A stretch of 64,000 nt of DNA from Marinobacter aromaticivorans (GCF_002806975.1 NZ_NIHD01000002.1:434001-498000), one strand, 5' to 3'. Shown: positions 40,970 through 51,249, counted from the stretch's first letter. Made by a program: numbers and translations. Notes: a model not told the origin generated them from the sequence alone.

Positions 40970-42064
40970 ATGTGGAAACAGTGGTTGGTTGGTGCGGTGC
41001 TTGTGGCGGTAGCCGTGAGCGGTGCTGTAATTTATCGCAACCTGAATGATCTGTCGCAGGTAGATAGTGCCAATGAGCGGGCGCCCAGCGCTGTAAGTAC
41101 CCGCCTGCCGGTAACAGAAACCGTGCGTGATCAGGTTAAAGCAGTTGGTAGCCTGAAGGCTCTCAATGCGGTTGAGTTGACCACAGAAGCCAGTGGCCGG
41201 GTGGTGGAAATCAACCTGAAGTCCGGTCGCCAGGTAAAACAGGGCGACGTGCTGTTGCGTTTGGATGATCGCCAGGCCAGGGCGGATCTGGGTGTTATCG
41301 AGGCGCAATTGGCCGATGCCAGGCGCCAGTACGAACGCGCCCGAAGCCTGCGCGATAACAACAGCATTTCCCAGTCTCTGGTTGATGAATTGCGCACCGC
41401 CGTTGAAGTTGCAGAGGCCCAGCGCGATGCTGCGAGGGTCCGGCTAGAAAATCATCTTATTGAAGCCCCCTTTTCCGGCGTTGCCGGGCTGAGCGACATC
41501 AGCATTGGTGCCTATGTGATCGCTGGCACAACCATTACCACTCTGGATGCCACATCCCGTATGGAGCTGAATTTCTCCATTCCGGAACGCTTTCTGGGCC
41601 AGCTCAAGCCCGGGCAGAAGGTGGATGCTGGTACGCCCGCGTACCCGGATCAGTATTTCAGCGGCGAGTTGGTTGAGTTGGGTACCCGCATTGATGAACT
41701 AAGCCGGTCTTTGCCGGTTCGGGCCTTGATTGATAACGCTGATGGTCGGTTACGCCCGGGGCAGTTCATGTCTGTCAGCCTGACGCTGCGCGAGCGCCCG
41801 GGCCTGGTGGTACCGGAGCAGGCGGTAATGGTTCGCGGTAATGAAAAATACGTATTTGTAGCCGACGACGGCATCGCCAGACGGGTATCCGTAGTTTTGG
41901 GTTCGCGCATGCCGGGGCAGGTTGAAATTATGGATGGATTGACCGCCGAAGACCCGGTGGTGGTGACCGGCCAGGACCGGCTCAGCAGCGGTGAACGAAT
42001 TCGGGTAATCGATGATGAAAATGCGATCCCCGACAATCGCTTCACCAGTGCGCTGGAGTCGTAG
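40970..42064 (+). CDS. RND efflux periplasmic adaptor (membrane fusion protein)
   Basis: This 364-residue HlyD/AcrA-type adaptor joins an RND pump to an outer-membrane channel. It has an N-terminal membrane anchor (about residues 5-22, no lipobox), the lipoyl halves around ASGRVVEINLKSGRQVKQGDVLLRL and LIEAPFSGVAGL, and a coiled coil between them (about 105-155). Start ATG 40970 follows GGGA. It sits 2 bases before the pump gene. No TolC-like gene is adjacent, so a shared outer-membrane channel is likely. Confidence 0.92.
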   Translation: MWKQWLVGAVLVAVAVSGAVIYRNLNDLSQVDSANERAPSAVSTRLPVTETVRDQVKAVGSLKALNAVELTTEASGRVVEINLKSGRQVKQGDVLLRLDDRQARADLGVIEAQLADARRQYERARSLRDNNSISQSLVDELRTAVEVAEAQRDAARVRLENHLIEAPFSGVAGLSDISIGAYVIAGTTITTLDATSRMELNFSIPERFLGQLKPGQKVDAGTPAYPDQYFSGELVELGTRIDELSRSLPVRALIDNADGRLRPGQFMSVSLTLRERPGLVVPEQAVMVRGNEKYVFVADDGIARRVSVVLGSRMPGQVEIMDGLTAEDPVVVTGQDRLSSGERIRVIDDENAIPDNRFTSALES

Positions 42065-42066
42065 CT

Positions 42067-45000
42067 GTGATCCTGTCGGATATTTCCATCAAACGCCCGG
42101 TTTTTGCCACGGTTCTGAGCCTGTTGATTGTGGTATTTGGTCTGGCGGCCCTGTTTGGCCTCCCGGTGCGGGAGTACCCGGATATAGACCCGCCCGTGGT
42201 TTCCGTTTCAACCAACTACACCGGTGCTGCCGCCGAGGTGGTTGATACCCAGATCACCCAGATCGTTGAAGGCGCCATCAGTGGAATAGAGGGCATTCGC
42301 TCTATCCAGTCTTCTACCCGGCAGGGTGGGTCATACACCACTATCGAGTTTTCCACATCCCGGGATGTGGATATTGCCGCAAACGATGTGCGTGATGCCA
42401 TATCCCGCGTAAACAACGAGCTGCCGGACGAAGCCGACCCGCCCGTGGTGCGCAAGGCTGATTCTGATGCCCGCCCGATGATGTGGGTAACTCTGCGCAG
42501 TGATATCTGGGATTCTGCCCAGCTGAGCGACTATGCGGACCGGGTTCTGGCTGATCGGTTAGCGGTCGTGGATGGCGTTGCCGACGTGCGCATTGGTGGT
42601 GAACGTCGTTACGCTATCCGGGTTTGGCTTGATCGCGAACGCCTGGCGGCGCGGGATATCACCGTTGCTGAAGTGGAGCGCGCATTACGCGCCAATAACG
42701 TGGAGCTGCCAGCCGGTTCCGTGGATTCCTCAACCCGCAACTTTACCGTACGTGCAGAGGGTCGCCTGGCAACCGTAGATGAATTCCGCGAGCTGGTGAT
42801 TCGTCGGGATGGCAATCAGTTGTTACGCCTGGGCGAAGTAGCGGATGTGCAGATGGGCGTGGAATCCGATGTCGGCCAGTTGCGCGCAAACGGTCAGACA
42901 GCCATTGGCCTGGGCGTTATCCGCCAGTCCAAAGCCAATACCGTAGCCGTTTCGGATGCTGTGCGGGCGGAACTGGAGAAAATCCGGGAAACCCTGCCAC
43001 CGGAAGTCTCGATTGCCGAAAGCTACGACGAATCCATTTTTATCCGTGCGTCCATTCGTGAGGTGATGATCACTCTGGCGATCGCCGTGTCCTTGGTCAT
43101 ACTGGTTATTTTTCTGTTCCTCAGATCCTGGCGCGCCACCCTGATTCCTGCCGTTACCATTCCAGTAGCGGTTATCGGTGCGTTTATTGGCCTCGGATTC
43201 CTGGGGTTCTCCATTAACGTGCTGACTTTGCTGGCGGTTATTCTTGCCATAGGTCTGGTGGTGGACGATGCCATTGTGATGCTGGAAAACATCCAGCGCC
43301 GGATTGACAAGGGAGAACCGCCCTTGCTTGCGGCCTATCGTGGTGCCAGGCAAGTTGCCTTTGCGGTCATTGCCACCACCCTTACGCTGGTTGCGGTATT
43401 TGTGCCCATCTCGTTCATGGGTGGCAATGTTGGCCGCCTGTTTGCGGAGTTCGGTTTTACGCTGGCGGCAGCGGTTGTGGTGTCGAGTTTTGTGGCGCTT
43501 ACCCTGGCGCCGATGCTGTGCTCCAAATGGCTGAAGCATAGCCCTGAAAGCTCGGAAGGGCGCAGGTTCTGGGGGGCCAGTGAAAAGGTTCTGAATGGCC
43601 TTACGAACGGGTATGAGCGCCTGCTGCGGTTCTCGCTGAATCAGGCTGGCCTGGTGTTGGGGCTTGGTCTGGTGGGGCTGGTTGTTGCTGCGGTGATTTA
43701 CCCGGAACTGCCCCAGGAGCTTGCGCCTACAGAAGACAGGGGCGTTATTATCATGCCCGCCAGTGTGCCCCGTGGGGCTACCGTAGAGTACACCGACCAC
43801 TATACGAAACAGGCTGAAGAGAAACTGTTGCCCTATCTGGAGAATGGCATTGCCAGCCGGATGCTGTCGATTGTTGGTTTCCGCGGGCGGGAAGACAGTG
43901 CGTTCATCATCATGGGGCTGGCCCCCTGGGAAGAACGGGATGTCAAACAGCAGCAGGTGACCAGTGAGATTCGCAAGATCTTTAACGATATCTCCGGTAT
44001 TCGTTTGGCGGCAATCAACCCGCCAGGGCTTGGCCAGAGGGGGTTCAGCCAGCCCGTGGAATTCGTGGTCGCCGGGCCGGATTATGAATCTGTTCAGGCC
44101 TGGAGTGATGAACTGGTAGAGCGCGCAAAAAACAACCCCAATCTGCTGAACCTGGAAACCGATTTTGAGCTGACCCGGCCAGAGCTGAGCATTGCCATTG
44201 ATCGTGAGCGGGCTGCCGATCTGGATATAACCATTCAGGATGTCGGCCTCACCCTGCAAACCATGCTGGCTTCACGGCAGGTAACCACCTACCTGGAACG
44301 TGGCCGGGAGTACGATGTGATCATGCAGGCGGATGCGGCCAGCCGCGCCACACCGTCAGATCTTGGCCAGATATTTCTGCGCCCGAGGGAAGGTGGCAAG
44401 CTGATTCCTTTACAAGCGCTGGTGTCGATTTCAGAAAAAGGTGCAAACCCGGACCTTCGCCGCATTGATCGCCTGCCGGCGGTGGTAATCAGCGGATCAC
44501 TGGCGGATGGTTACGATCTTGGTTCCGCGCTTGCCTACCTGAACACGCTTGCGGTTGATACCCTTCCGCCAGAGGCACGTCTCAGCTATCAGGGCCTGAG
44601 CCGGGAGTTCCAGGATTCTTCGGCGGCTATTTATTTCACCTTCGGGCTGGCCTTTATAATTGTATTCCTGGTGCTGGCGGCCCAGTTTGAAAGCTGGATT
44701 CACCCGATGATCATCATGCTCCCGGTACCGCTGGCGGTAACCGGCGCCCTGCTGGCGCTCTGGTGGAGTGGCATCAGCCTTAACATCTACAGCCAGATCG
44801 GGATCATCATGCTGCTGGGGCTCATGTCGAAAAACGGCATATTGATTGTGGAGTTCGCCAACCAGCTGCGGGATGAAGGTTACGCAGTAAAAGACGCGAT
44901 ACTGGCTGGTGCGTCCCTGCGCTTCCGGCCCGTACTGATGACCACTGTATCCACGGTCTTCGGTGCCGTGCCCCTGGTAATTGCCACCGGAGCCGGTGCC

Positions 45001-45180
45001 GAGAGCAGGGCGGCCATCGGCATGGTGATTCTGGGCGGGCTGATTTTTGCCACCACACTTACGTTGTTTATCATCCCTGTGCTCTATAATCTGCTGGCGG
45101 GCTTTGCCAAATCGGCCAATGCGATTGAACATGAGCTGGAACGCCAGGCATCGTTGCCCCAAACTGGTTCGGTAGATTGA
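42067..45180 (+). CDS. RND efflux pump inner-membrane transporter (HAE1-type)
   Basis: This 1037-residue proton-driven AcrB-type transporter has two large periplasmic loops and twelve membrane helices. The proton-relay pair Asp-Asp is present in LVVDDAIVMLEN near residue 400, and the conserved helix 10-11 motif LMSKNGILIVEFAN is near 918. The substrate is unknown. The start is GTG 42067, 2 bases after the adaptor stop, so the two are translationally coupled. Confidence 0.94.
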   Translation: MILSDISIKRPVFATVLSLLIVVFGLAALFGLPVREYPDIDPPVVSVSTNYTGAAAEVVDTQITQIVEGAISGIEGIRSIQSSTRQGGSYTTIEFSTSRDVDIAANDVRDAISRVNNELPDEADPPVVRKADSDARPMMWVTLRSDIWDSAQLSDYADRVLADRLAVVDGVADVRIGGERRYAIRVWLDRERLAARDITVAEVERALRANNVELPAGSVDSSTRNFTVRAEGRLATVDEFRELVIRRDGNQLLRLGEVADVQMGVESDVGQLRANGQTAIGLGVIRQSKANTVAVSDAVRAELEKIRETLPPEVSIAESYDESIFIRASIREVMITLAIAVSLVILVIFLFLRSWRATLIPAVTIPVAVIGAFIGLGFLGFSINVLTLLAVILAIGLVVDDAIVMLENIQRRIDKGEPPLLAAYRGARQVAFAVIATTLTLVAVFVPISFMGGNVGRLFAEFGFTLAAAVVVSSFVALTLAPMLCSKWLKHSPESSEGRRFWGASEKVLNGLTNGYERLLRFSLNQAGLVLGLGLVGLVVAAVIYPELPQELAPTEDRGVIIMPASVPRGATVEYTDHYTKQAEEKLLPYLENGIASRMLSIVGFRGREDSAFIIMGLAPWEERDVKQQQVTSEIRKIFNDISGIRLAAINPPGLGQRGFSQPVEFVVAGPDYESVQAWSDELVERAKNNPNLLNLETDFELTRPELSIAIDRERAADLDITIQDVGLTLQTMLASRQVTTYLERGREYDVIMQADAASRATPSDLGQIFLRPREGGKLIPLQALVSISEKGANPDLRRIDRLPAVVISGSLADGYDLGSALAYLNTLAVDTLPPEARLSYQGLSREFQDSSAAIYFTFGLAFIIVFLVLAAQFESWIHPMIIMLPVPLAVTGALLALWWSGISLNIYSQIGIIMLLGLMSKNGILIVEFANQLRDEGYAVKDAILAGASLRFRPVLMTTVSTVFGAVPLVIATGAGAESRAAIGMVILGGLIFATTLTLFIIPVLYNLLAGFAKSANAIEHELERQASLPQTGSVD

Positions 45181-45218
45181 TGCACGGCCTGGCGTAACCA
45201 ATAACCGCGGATGTTTTC

Positions 45219-46514
45219 ATGGCCATACACAGTCAGTTCCGTTTGCTGGGGCAGCGGCGTTTTCTGCCGTTTTACCTCACCCAGTTTTCCGGAGCGTTTA
45301 ACGACAACCTCTATAAAAATGCCTTGCTGCTGTTGATTGCCTACCAGACCACCGGTTTGCTGGGGCTGTCGGTGAATACGGTGGTCAACCTGGCTGCCTT
45401 CCTGTTTATCCTGCCGTTTTTCCTGTTTTCCGGCATTGCCGGGCAGATGGCCGACCGCTATGAGAAAGCCGCCATTATCCGCAAGGTAAAGCTGGCTGAA
45501 ATCGGTATTATGGCTATTGCGGCGCCGGCGCTCTGGTTTGGCTGGTATGAAGGGCTATTGGTGCTGTTGTTCCTGATGGGGACCCAGTCCACTTTTTTCG
45601 GCCCGGTAAAGTACGCCATTCTGCCCCAGGTACTGGGCGACGATGAGCTGGTCGGCGGCAACGGCCTGGTGAGCATGGGTACCTTTGTGGCCATTCTGCT
45701 TGGCACTATTGCGGCTGGTTTGCTCATGGGGCTTGAGGCGGCTGCAAAACTCACGGCCGTGAGTGTGCTGGTGATGGCGGTTCTGGGGTATGTGGCGGCG
45801 CGCCAGGTACCCGAGGTTGGTACAGCCGAAGTCGCGTTGGCGGTACGTTTCCGACCGGTTCTGGAGACCTGGCGTCTGATGGGCGTGGCGGCTGAGCGCA
45901 AACCGGTGCTTTGGGCCGTTCTCGCCATATCCTGGTTCTGGTTCCTTGGCGCGGCCTACCTCACCCAGTTCCCCAACTTCGCCCACAGCCATCTTCAGGG
46001 TGACGAGACCGTGGTCACCCTGCTGCTGTCCATGTTTATCGTGGGTATCTCCATCGGCTCCGTGCTGTGTGAACGCCTTACCCGGCACCGCATCACCCTG
46101 GCACCCGTGCCCTGGGGGGCGCTTGGCCTGACCCTGCTGGGAGTGGATCTGTTCTTTGCGGTACCGGCAAACCCGGAACCATCCACCTGGTGGACGCTGG
46201 TGACAGAGCCGGTTTACATACGGGTGCTGATGGATCTGGTGGGCATCGGAGTATGCGGCGGTCTGTTCATCGTGCCCCTTTATGCGTTTATCCAGCATGA
46301 AACCCCACAACACAAACGGGCACGCATCATCGCGGCACTGAATGTGATCAACGCGCTGTTCATGGTCGTGAGCGCGCTCACGGGCATTCTGGTGCTGGGG
46401 GTTCTGGAAGTGGGTATTCCCGGGCTCTTCCTACTCCTGTCCCTGGTCAATGGGCTGGTGCTCATAGCAGTGCGGCGTCTGAGGTGGCGAGTCCAGGCCA
46501 GTGCCTGTGGATAA
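45219..46514 (+). CDS. MFS transporter, LplT-like
   Basis: This 431-residue, twelve-helix major facilitator protein resembles the lysophospholipid transporter LplT and the MFS portion of MFS-acyltransferase fusions. Typical features are FSGAFNDNLYKNA near the N-terminus and QSTFFGPVKYAILPQ near residue 120. It lacks the acyltransferase/Aas partner domains seen fused or adjacent in other bacteria, so a lipid substrate is inferred only. Its TAA stop forms the last bases of a perfect DnaA-box sequence. Confidence 0.82.
   Translation: MAIHSQFRLLGQRRFLPFYLTQFSGAFNDNLYKNALLLLIAYQTTGLLGLSVNTVVNLAAFLFILPFFLFSGIAGQMADRYEKAAIIRKVKLAEIGIMAIAAPALWFGWYEGLLVLLFLMGTQSTFFGPVKYAILPQVLGDDELVGGNGLVSMGTFVAILLGTIAAGLLMGLEAAAKLTAVSVLVMAVLGYVAARQVPEVGTAEVALAVRFRPVLETWRLMGVAAERKPVLWAVLAISWFWFLGAAYLTQFPNFAHSHLQGDETVVTLLLSMFIVGISIGSVLCERLTRHRITLAPVPWGALGLTLLGVDLFFAVPANPEPSTWWTLVTEPVYIRVLMDLVGIGVCGGLFIVPLYAFIQHETPQHKRARIIAALNVINALFMVVSALTGILVLGVLEVGIPGLFLLLSLVNGLVLIAVRRLRWRVQASACG
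46506..46514 (-). promoter_or_regulatory. Perfect DnaA-box sequence overlapping a stop codon
   Basis: TGTGGATAA is the reverse complement of TTATCCACA. It covers the last two codons and the stop of the LplT-like gene and borders the gene-free region upstream of mnmG. Confidence 0.5.
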
Positions 46515-46615
46515 TTAATTGGATAAGCTGCGGACAAGCTCTGGATACCTTTTTAAAATAACAATTAAAACAAGATGTTAATGGTTGATGCAAGGCTCCT
46601 GATCAGGCACATTTT

Positions 46616-46624
46616 TGTGGATAA
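46616..46624 (-). promoter_or_regulatory. Perfect DnaA-box sequence upstream of mnmG
   Basis: TGTGGATAA (reverse complement TTATCCACA) lies in intergenic DNA 102 bases after the first perfect box and about 200 bases before mnmG. Confidence 0.55.
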
Positions 46625-46755
46625 CTTTATTGAAAACTTTTCTGAGAAGGGCTGCCCAAGCCCCTGAAAACCCGATGATTTCGGTTTTCCGAAACAGAGT
46701 AAATGGTACGGAAGCCGGCGTTTCCCCAGCGCTGGTTAAAATTTGCACATTCTGA

Positions 46756-46784
46756 CTGCAATTTTCCGAGTGAAACGTTATACT
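46756..46784 (+). promoter_or_regulatory. Possible mnmG promoter
   Basis: The -10 TATACT (46779-46784) is good. A weak -35 CTGCAA (46756-46761) lies 17 bases upstream. It ends 39 bases before the mnmG start. Confidence 0.4.
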
Positions 46785-46823
46785 CCGGGCCCTGTTTTTA
46801 TCCCCCGATTTCCGAGGTGAGCT

Positions 46824-48710
46824 GTGGATTTTCCAACCCGTTTTGATGTCATTGTCATTGGTGGCGGCCATGCCGGCACTGAAGCTGCACTCGCGGCGGC
46901 GCGCATGGGTTCCCAGACCCTGCTGCTGACCCACAACATCGAAACCCTGGGCCAGATGTCCTGCAATCCGGCCATCGGAGGCATTGGCAAAAGCCATCTG
47001 GTAAAGGAAATCGACGCCCTGGGTGGCGCCATGGCGCACGCAACCGACAGGGCGGGTATCCAGTTCCGGGTTCTCAACAGCCGCAAAGGCCCGGCGGTAC
47101 GCGCCACCCGCGCTCAGGCCGACCGGGTTCTGTACAAGGCGGCGATTCGCCATATGCTGGAAAACCAGCCCAATCTCACCCTGTTCCAGCAGGCAGCGGA
47201 CGACCTGATTGTGGAAAACGATCAGGTGACCGGCGTGGTGTCGCAGACCGGTATCCGGTTCAACGCCAAAACCGTGGTACTGACCACCGGTACCTTCCTC
47301 GGCGGCGTTATCCACATTGGCATGCAGCAGCATGCCGGTGGTCGCGCCGGTGATGCGCCAGCCAATGCGCTGGCACAACGATTAAGGGAGCTGCCTTTTA
47401 ATGTGGGCCGGCTGAAAACCGGCACGCCGCCGCGCATTGATGCCCGTAGCGTGGATTTCTCTGTCATGCAGGAGCAGTGGGGCGACAACCCGGCCCCGGT
47501 GATGTCCTTTATTGGCAGCCAGGACCAGCATCCGCAACAAATCTGCTGTTACGTGACTCGAACCACGGAACAGACCCACGACATTATCCGCAGTGGCTTT
47601 GACCGCTCGCCCATGTTTGCCGGCAACATTGAGGGCGCTGGTCCACGCTACTGCCCGTCCATAGAAGACAAGGTCAATCGTTTTGCCGACAAGGATTCCC
47701 ATCAGATTTTTGTGGAGCCGGAGGGCCTGACCACCAACGAGCTGTATCCCAACGGTATTTCCACCAGTCTGCCGTTTGATATCCAGCTGGCCGCAGTGCG
47801 CTCGATTCCGGGGTTTGAAAACGCCCATATTACCCGGCCAGGTTACGCCATCGAATACGACTACCTGAACCCGCAGGATTTGCGCCATACCCTGGAAACC
47901 AAATTCATCCAGGGCCTGTATTTTGCCGGCCAGATCAACGGTACCACCGGCTATGAAGAGGCCGGTGCCCAGGGCTTGCTGGCGGGCATTAACGCTTCCT
48001 TGCGCGCACAGGAAAAAAGCGAATGGTATCCGCGTCGGGATGAGGCCTATCTCGGAGTGCTGGTGGACGATCTGATCACCATGGGCACCAGTGAGCCCTA
48101 CCGCATGTTCACCAGCCGCGCCGAATACCGCCTGATTCTGCGGGAAGACAACGCCGATCTGCGCCTGACTGAAACCGGTCGCAAGCTGGGCCTGGTGGAT
48201 GATGAGCGCTGGCAGAAATTCAGTGACAAGTGCGAAGCCATAGCAACCGAACGCAAACGGCTTGAAACCACACGCATTCACCCGTCCACGGAAGCGGCCG
48301 AGCGTGCCAACGCCTTCCTGAAGCAGCCCATGACCCGGGACAACACCCTGGCGGAGTTGCTGCGCCGCCCGGAAATCAGCTACAGCCATATTGCTGAAAT
48401 CGGTGGCGAGCAGGCAGGGGAGCCGGTTGTGGCGGAGCAGGTGGAAATCGAGATCAAATACGAAGGCTATATTTCGCGCCAGACCGAAGAAATCGAGCGT
48501 TTGCGCCGGAATGAGAGCACCGCCTTGCCGATTGATCTGGATTACGAGGTGATTGGCGGCCTGTCCAACGAGATCAAACAGAAGCTGAAACAGGTGCGCC
48601 CGGAGACGGTGGCCCAGGCGTCCCGGATCCAGGGCGTTACGCCGGCTGCCATCTCGCAGATCCTGGTACACCTGAAAAAGCGTGATCTTCTACGCAAACA
48701 AAGCGCCTGA
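46824..48710 (+). CDS. mnmG: tRNA uridine 5-carboxymethylaminomethyl modification enzyme MnmG
   Basis: MnmG (GidA) is the FAD-binding partner of MnmE in wobble-uridine modification. The 628-residue product (E. coli 629) has the dinucleotide-binding motif [10 protein letters not shown] near residue 13 and the conserved signatures [11 protein letters not shown] near 271 and [16 protein letters not shown] near 370. The start is GTG 46824 with GAGGTGA at 46814-46820. rsmG follows 6 bases later. The 23-kb accessory block lies immediately upstream. Confidence 0.97.
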   Translation: MDFPTRFDVIVIGGGHAGTEAALAAARMGSQTLLLTHNIETLGQMSCNPAIGGIGKSHLVKEIDALGGAMAHATDRAGIQFRVLNSRKGPAVRATRAQADRVLYKAAIRHMLENQPNLTLFQQAADDLIVENDQVTGVVSQTGIRFNAKTVVLTTGTFLGGVIHIGMQQHAGGRAGDAPANALAQRLRELPFNVGRLKTGTPPRIDARSVDFSVMQEQWGDNPAPVMSFIGSQDQHPQQICCYVTRTTEQTHDIIRSGFDRSPMFAGNIEGAGPRYCPSIEDKVNRFADKDSHQIFVEPEGLTTNELYPNGISTSLPFDIQLAAVRSIPGFENAHITRPGYAIEYDYLNPQDLRHTLETKFIQGLYFAGQINGTTGYEEAGAQGLLAGINASLRAQEKSEWYPRRDEAYLGVLVDDLITMGTSEPYRMFTSRAEYRLILREDNADLRLTETGRKLGLVDDERWQKFSDKCEAIATERKRLETTRIHPSTEAAERANAFLKQPMTRDNTLAELLRRPEISYSHIAEIGGEQAGEPVVAEQVEIEIKYEGYISRQTEEIERLRRNESTALPIDLDYEVIGGLSNEIKQKLKQVRPETVAQASRIQGVTPAAISQILVHLKKRDLLRKQSA

Positions 48711-48716
48711 TCACGC

Positions 48717-49376
48717 ATGGCACAAGCACTCTGGCAACGCCAGCTTCAACAGGGGCTGGCCGAAATGAAGCTTTCCGTGGATGAGCATCAGCAGAAAAGG
48801 TTGCTGGCGTTCCTGGCCCTGCTCAACAAATGGAACAGGGCCTATAACCTGACGGCCGTGCGCAACGAGGCAGAGATGGTGTCCCGCCAGTTGCTCGACA
48901 GCCTCAGTATTCTGCCCTGGATTACCACCGATCATCTGCTGGATGTGGGCGCCGGTGGTGGTTTGCCGGGAATACCTTTGGCGATCGTGCTTCCGGAAAA
49001 GCGCTTTACACTGCTCGACAGCAATGGCAAGAAAACCCGTTTTCTGAACCAGTGTGTACTGGAACTTGGCCTGCAAAATGTGAGCGTAATCCATGGCCGC
49101 GCAGAGGACTGCAAGCCGGAGCAGCCCTTTCACCAGATCAGTAGCCGGGCGTTTACGGCCCTGGATAACCTGGTGAACTGGTGTGGCGGGCTGTTGGCGA
49201 ATAATGGCAGCTTTCTTGCCATGAAAGGCCAGTATCCGGATGATGAGGTGGCTGCCCTTCCTGCGGATTGGCAGGTATCATCCAGCCACGCCCTGAATGT
49301 TCCGGGGGCCGGTGGTGCGAGGCACCTGCTGATTGTGACCCGGACAGAGGGCAAACCTGGCAACCCGCAACGGTAA
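48717..49376 (+). CDS. rsmG: 16S rRNA (guanine527-N7)-methyltransferase
   Basis: RsmG (GidB) methylates G527 of 16S rRNA using S-adenosylmethionine. The 219-residue product has NKWNRAYNLTAVR near residue 37, the SAM-binding loop LLDVGAGGGLPGIPLA near 75 and the RAFTALDNL segment. It follows mnmG closely and precedes parA, the standard order. Confidence 0.96.
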   Translation: MAQALWQRQLQQGLAEMKLSVDEHQQKRLLAFLALLNKWNRAYNLTAVRNEAEMVSRQLLDSLSILPWITTDHLLDVGAGGGLPGIPLAIVLPEKRFTLLDSNGKKTRFLNQCVLELGLQNVSVIHGRAEDCKPEQPFHQISSRAFTALDNLVNWCGGLLANNGSFLAMKGQYPDDEVAALPADWQVSSSHALNVPGAGGARHLLIVTRTEGKPGNPQR

Positions 49377-49410
49377 TGGGCAGCTGTATTCAGTATTAAG
49401 GAGGCGAGAC

Positions 49411-50205
49411 ATGGCGCGCGTGATTGCAGTGACCAATCAGAAAGGCGGTGTGGGCAAAACCACCACCTGCGTCAACCTTGCTGCCTCACTGGCCGCTACC
49501 CGGCGCCGTGTGCTTCTGGTGGATATGGATCCCCAGGGCAACGCCACCATGGGCAGTGGCGTGGACAAGAATGCGCTGGAGCTGTCGGGGTACGATCTGC
49601 TTACCAGGCGCGCCTCCGCCGCCGAGGTTATCATTCCGGCAGAGGCATCGGGTTTTGATATCATGCCCTCGAACGGCGACCTGACCGCCGCCGAAGTGGA
49701 ACTGATGAACGAAATTGGCCGCGAGCACCGGCTGCGGCTCGCCCTGAACAGCGTTCGTGACAACTACGATTACATCCTGATCGACTGCCCGCCTTCACTC
49801 AGCCTGCTCACCGTTAATGCGCTTTCTGCCGCAGACTCGGTGCTTATACCCATGCAGTGTGAGTATTACGCTCTGGAGGGCCTGGCGGCACTGATGAATA
49901 CGGTGGAGCAGATCAAGGAAACGGTTAACCCGGATCTTGAGATCGAAGGCATTCTCAGAACCATGTACGATCCTCGCAACAGCCTTACACTGGATGTGTC
50001 CGGCCAGCTGAGTGAATATTTTGGTGATAAGGTCTACCGTGCCGTCATACCGCGCAACGTGCGCCTGGCGGAGGCACCCAGTTACGGCATGCCGGCCCTG
50101 AAGTACGACAAGGCGTCCAAAGGGGCCATTGCCTACCTGGCACTGGCTGGCGAGATGGTGCGCCGCCACGGGGCAAAAAAGACATCGGCTCAGGTTGCGG
50201 TGTAA
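49411..50205 (+). CDS. parA: Chromosome partitioning ATPase ParA
   Basis: ParA (Soj) is the P-loop ATPase that drives segregation of ParB-parS complexes. The 264-residue product has the deviant Walker A KGGVGKTTT near residue 10, a DMDPQGNAT switch and LIDCPPSLS near 124. AAGGAGG lies upstream of ATG 49411. It is paired with parB; the parS sites are in recF about 35 kb away. Confidence 0.96.
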   Translation: MARVIAVTNQKGGVGKTTTCVNLAASLAATRRRVLLVDMDPQGNATMGSGVDKNALELSGYDLLTRRASAAEVIIPAEASGFDIMPSNGDLTAAEVELMNEIGREHRLRLALNSVRDNYDYILIDCPPSLSLLTVNALSAADSVLIPMQCEYYALEGLAALMNTVEQIKETVNPDLEIEGILRTMYDPRNSLTLDVSGQLSEYFGDKVYRAVIPRNVRLAEAPSYGMPALKYDKASKGAIAYLALAGEMVRRHGAKKTSAQVAV

Positions 50206-50256
50206 CATACCGCCGCGTCTCTCTTTAAAGATGCACAACGATTATTAACCGGAAGA

Positions 50257-51144
50257 ATGACTGATACCATGGCGGCGAAGAAAAGAGGATTGGGCGAACG
50301 CGGGCTGGGTGCCTTGCTGGCCGGTTCCAGGGTTAACCTGGATCAGGAACTGAAAGATCACGACGGCGAGTTGCGACAGGTTCCCATCGATCTGATTCAG
50401 CGTGGCCGCTATCAGCCCCGCCGTGACATGGACCCGGCCGCTTTGCAGGAATTGGCAGATTCCATTCGTCAGCAAGGGGTTATGCAGCCGGTTGTGGTGC
50501 GCCCCATTGCCGAAGGCCGCTATGAACTGGTGGCCGGCGAGCGCCGTTGGCGGGCCACCCAGATGGCGGGGCTGGACAGCATACCGGCCATTATCCGGGA
50601 TGTCCCCGATGAAGCCGCCATCGCCATGGCGCTGATCGAAAACATCCAGCGTGAAAATCTCAATCCTATTGAAGAAGCCTTCGCCCTCCAGCGCCTGCAG
50701 GACGAGTTTGGCCTGACCCAGGCCCAGGTGGCTGAGGCTGTGGGAAAATCCCGCACCACCATTACCAACCTGTTGCGCCTGATCGGCCTGACTGAAGATG
50801 TGCGCCTGATGCTGGAACATGGCGATCTGGAAATGGGCCACGGCCGCGCCATGCTGACACTGTCGCCGGAGCAACAAATGCAGGCCGCAAAACAGGTTGT
50901 TGCCAAGTCACTTTCGGTAAGGCAGACGGAAGCATTGGTGCGCCGGATGCAGCAGGACCCGGCGCCCGGCAAGCCGGCCAAACCGGGAGCGGTTGACCCG
51001 AATATCCGGGCCCTGCAGGAGGATCTTGCCGAACGTCTGGGGGCAAAGGTATCCATTGCCCATGGCCAGCGTGGCAAGGGAAAACTGGTGATTGAATACG
51101 GTTCACTGGACGAGTTGGACGGTATTCTGGGCCATATTCGTTAA
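50257..51144 (+). CDS. parB: Chromosome partitioning protein ParB
   Basis: ParB (Spo0J) is the parS-binding CTPase clamp that spreads around the origin. The 295-residue product has the nucleotide-binding motif GERRWRA near residue 93 and the helix-turn-helix TQAQVAEAVGKSRTTITN near 150. A C-terminal dimerisation domain follows. An alternative start is ATG 50269, which would remove four residues; GGAAG at 50251 does not decide between them. Confidence 0.96.
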   Translation: MTDTMAAKKRGLGERGLGALLAGSRVNLDQELKDHDGELRQVPIDLIQRGRYQPRRDMDPAALQELADSIRQQGVMQPVVVRPIAEGRYELVAGERRWRATQMAGLDSIPAIIRDVPDEAAIAMALIENIQRENLNPIEEAFALQRLQDEFGLTQAQVAEAVGKSRTTITNLLRLIGLTEDVRLMLEHGDLEMGHGRAMLTLSPEQQMQAAKQVVAKSLSVRQTEALVRRMQQDPAPGKPAKPGAVDPNIRALQEDLAERLGAKVSIAHGQRGKGKLVIEYGSLDELDGILGHIR

Positions 51145-51249
51145 AAGTAAATAAAATCACCCGAGTCCCGGAAAAGCCTGTAAACACCAGATGTCGTGAC
51201 CGCGAACGGCATGGGCCACAACTTGTGTGACACGTATTGATGTTAGCTC

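Larger units (their letters stand above)
46515..46823. other. AT-rich intergenic region upstream of mnmG
   Basis: This stretch contains no gene. It holds an AT-rich segment (about 46548-46593), a perfect DnaA box at 46616-46624, a GGATAA half-box at 46521-46526, and a likely mnmG promoter near 46779. It resembles origin-proximal DNA next to gidA/mnmG in enterobacteria. Confidence 0.6.

Noticed and set aside
42823..44259. 478-residue minus-strand frame
   Set aside because: Antisense to the RND pump gene, with no recognisable domain.
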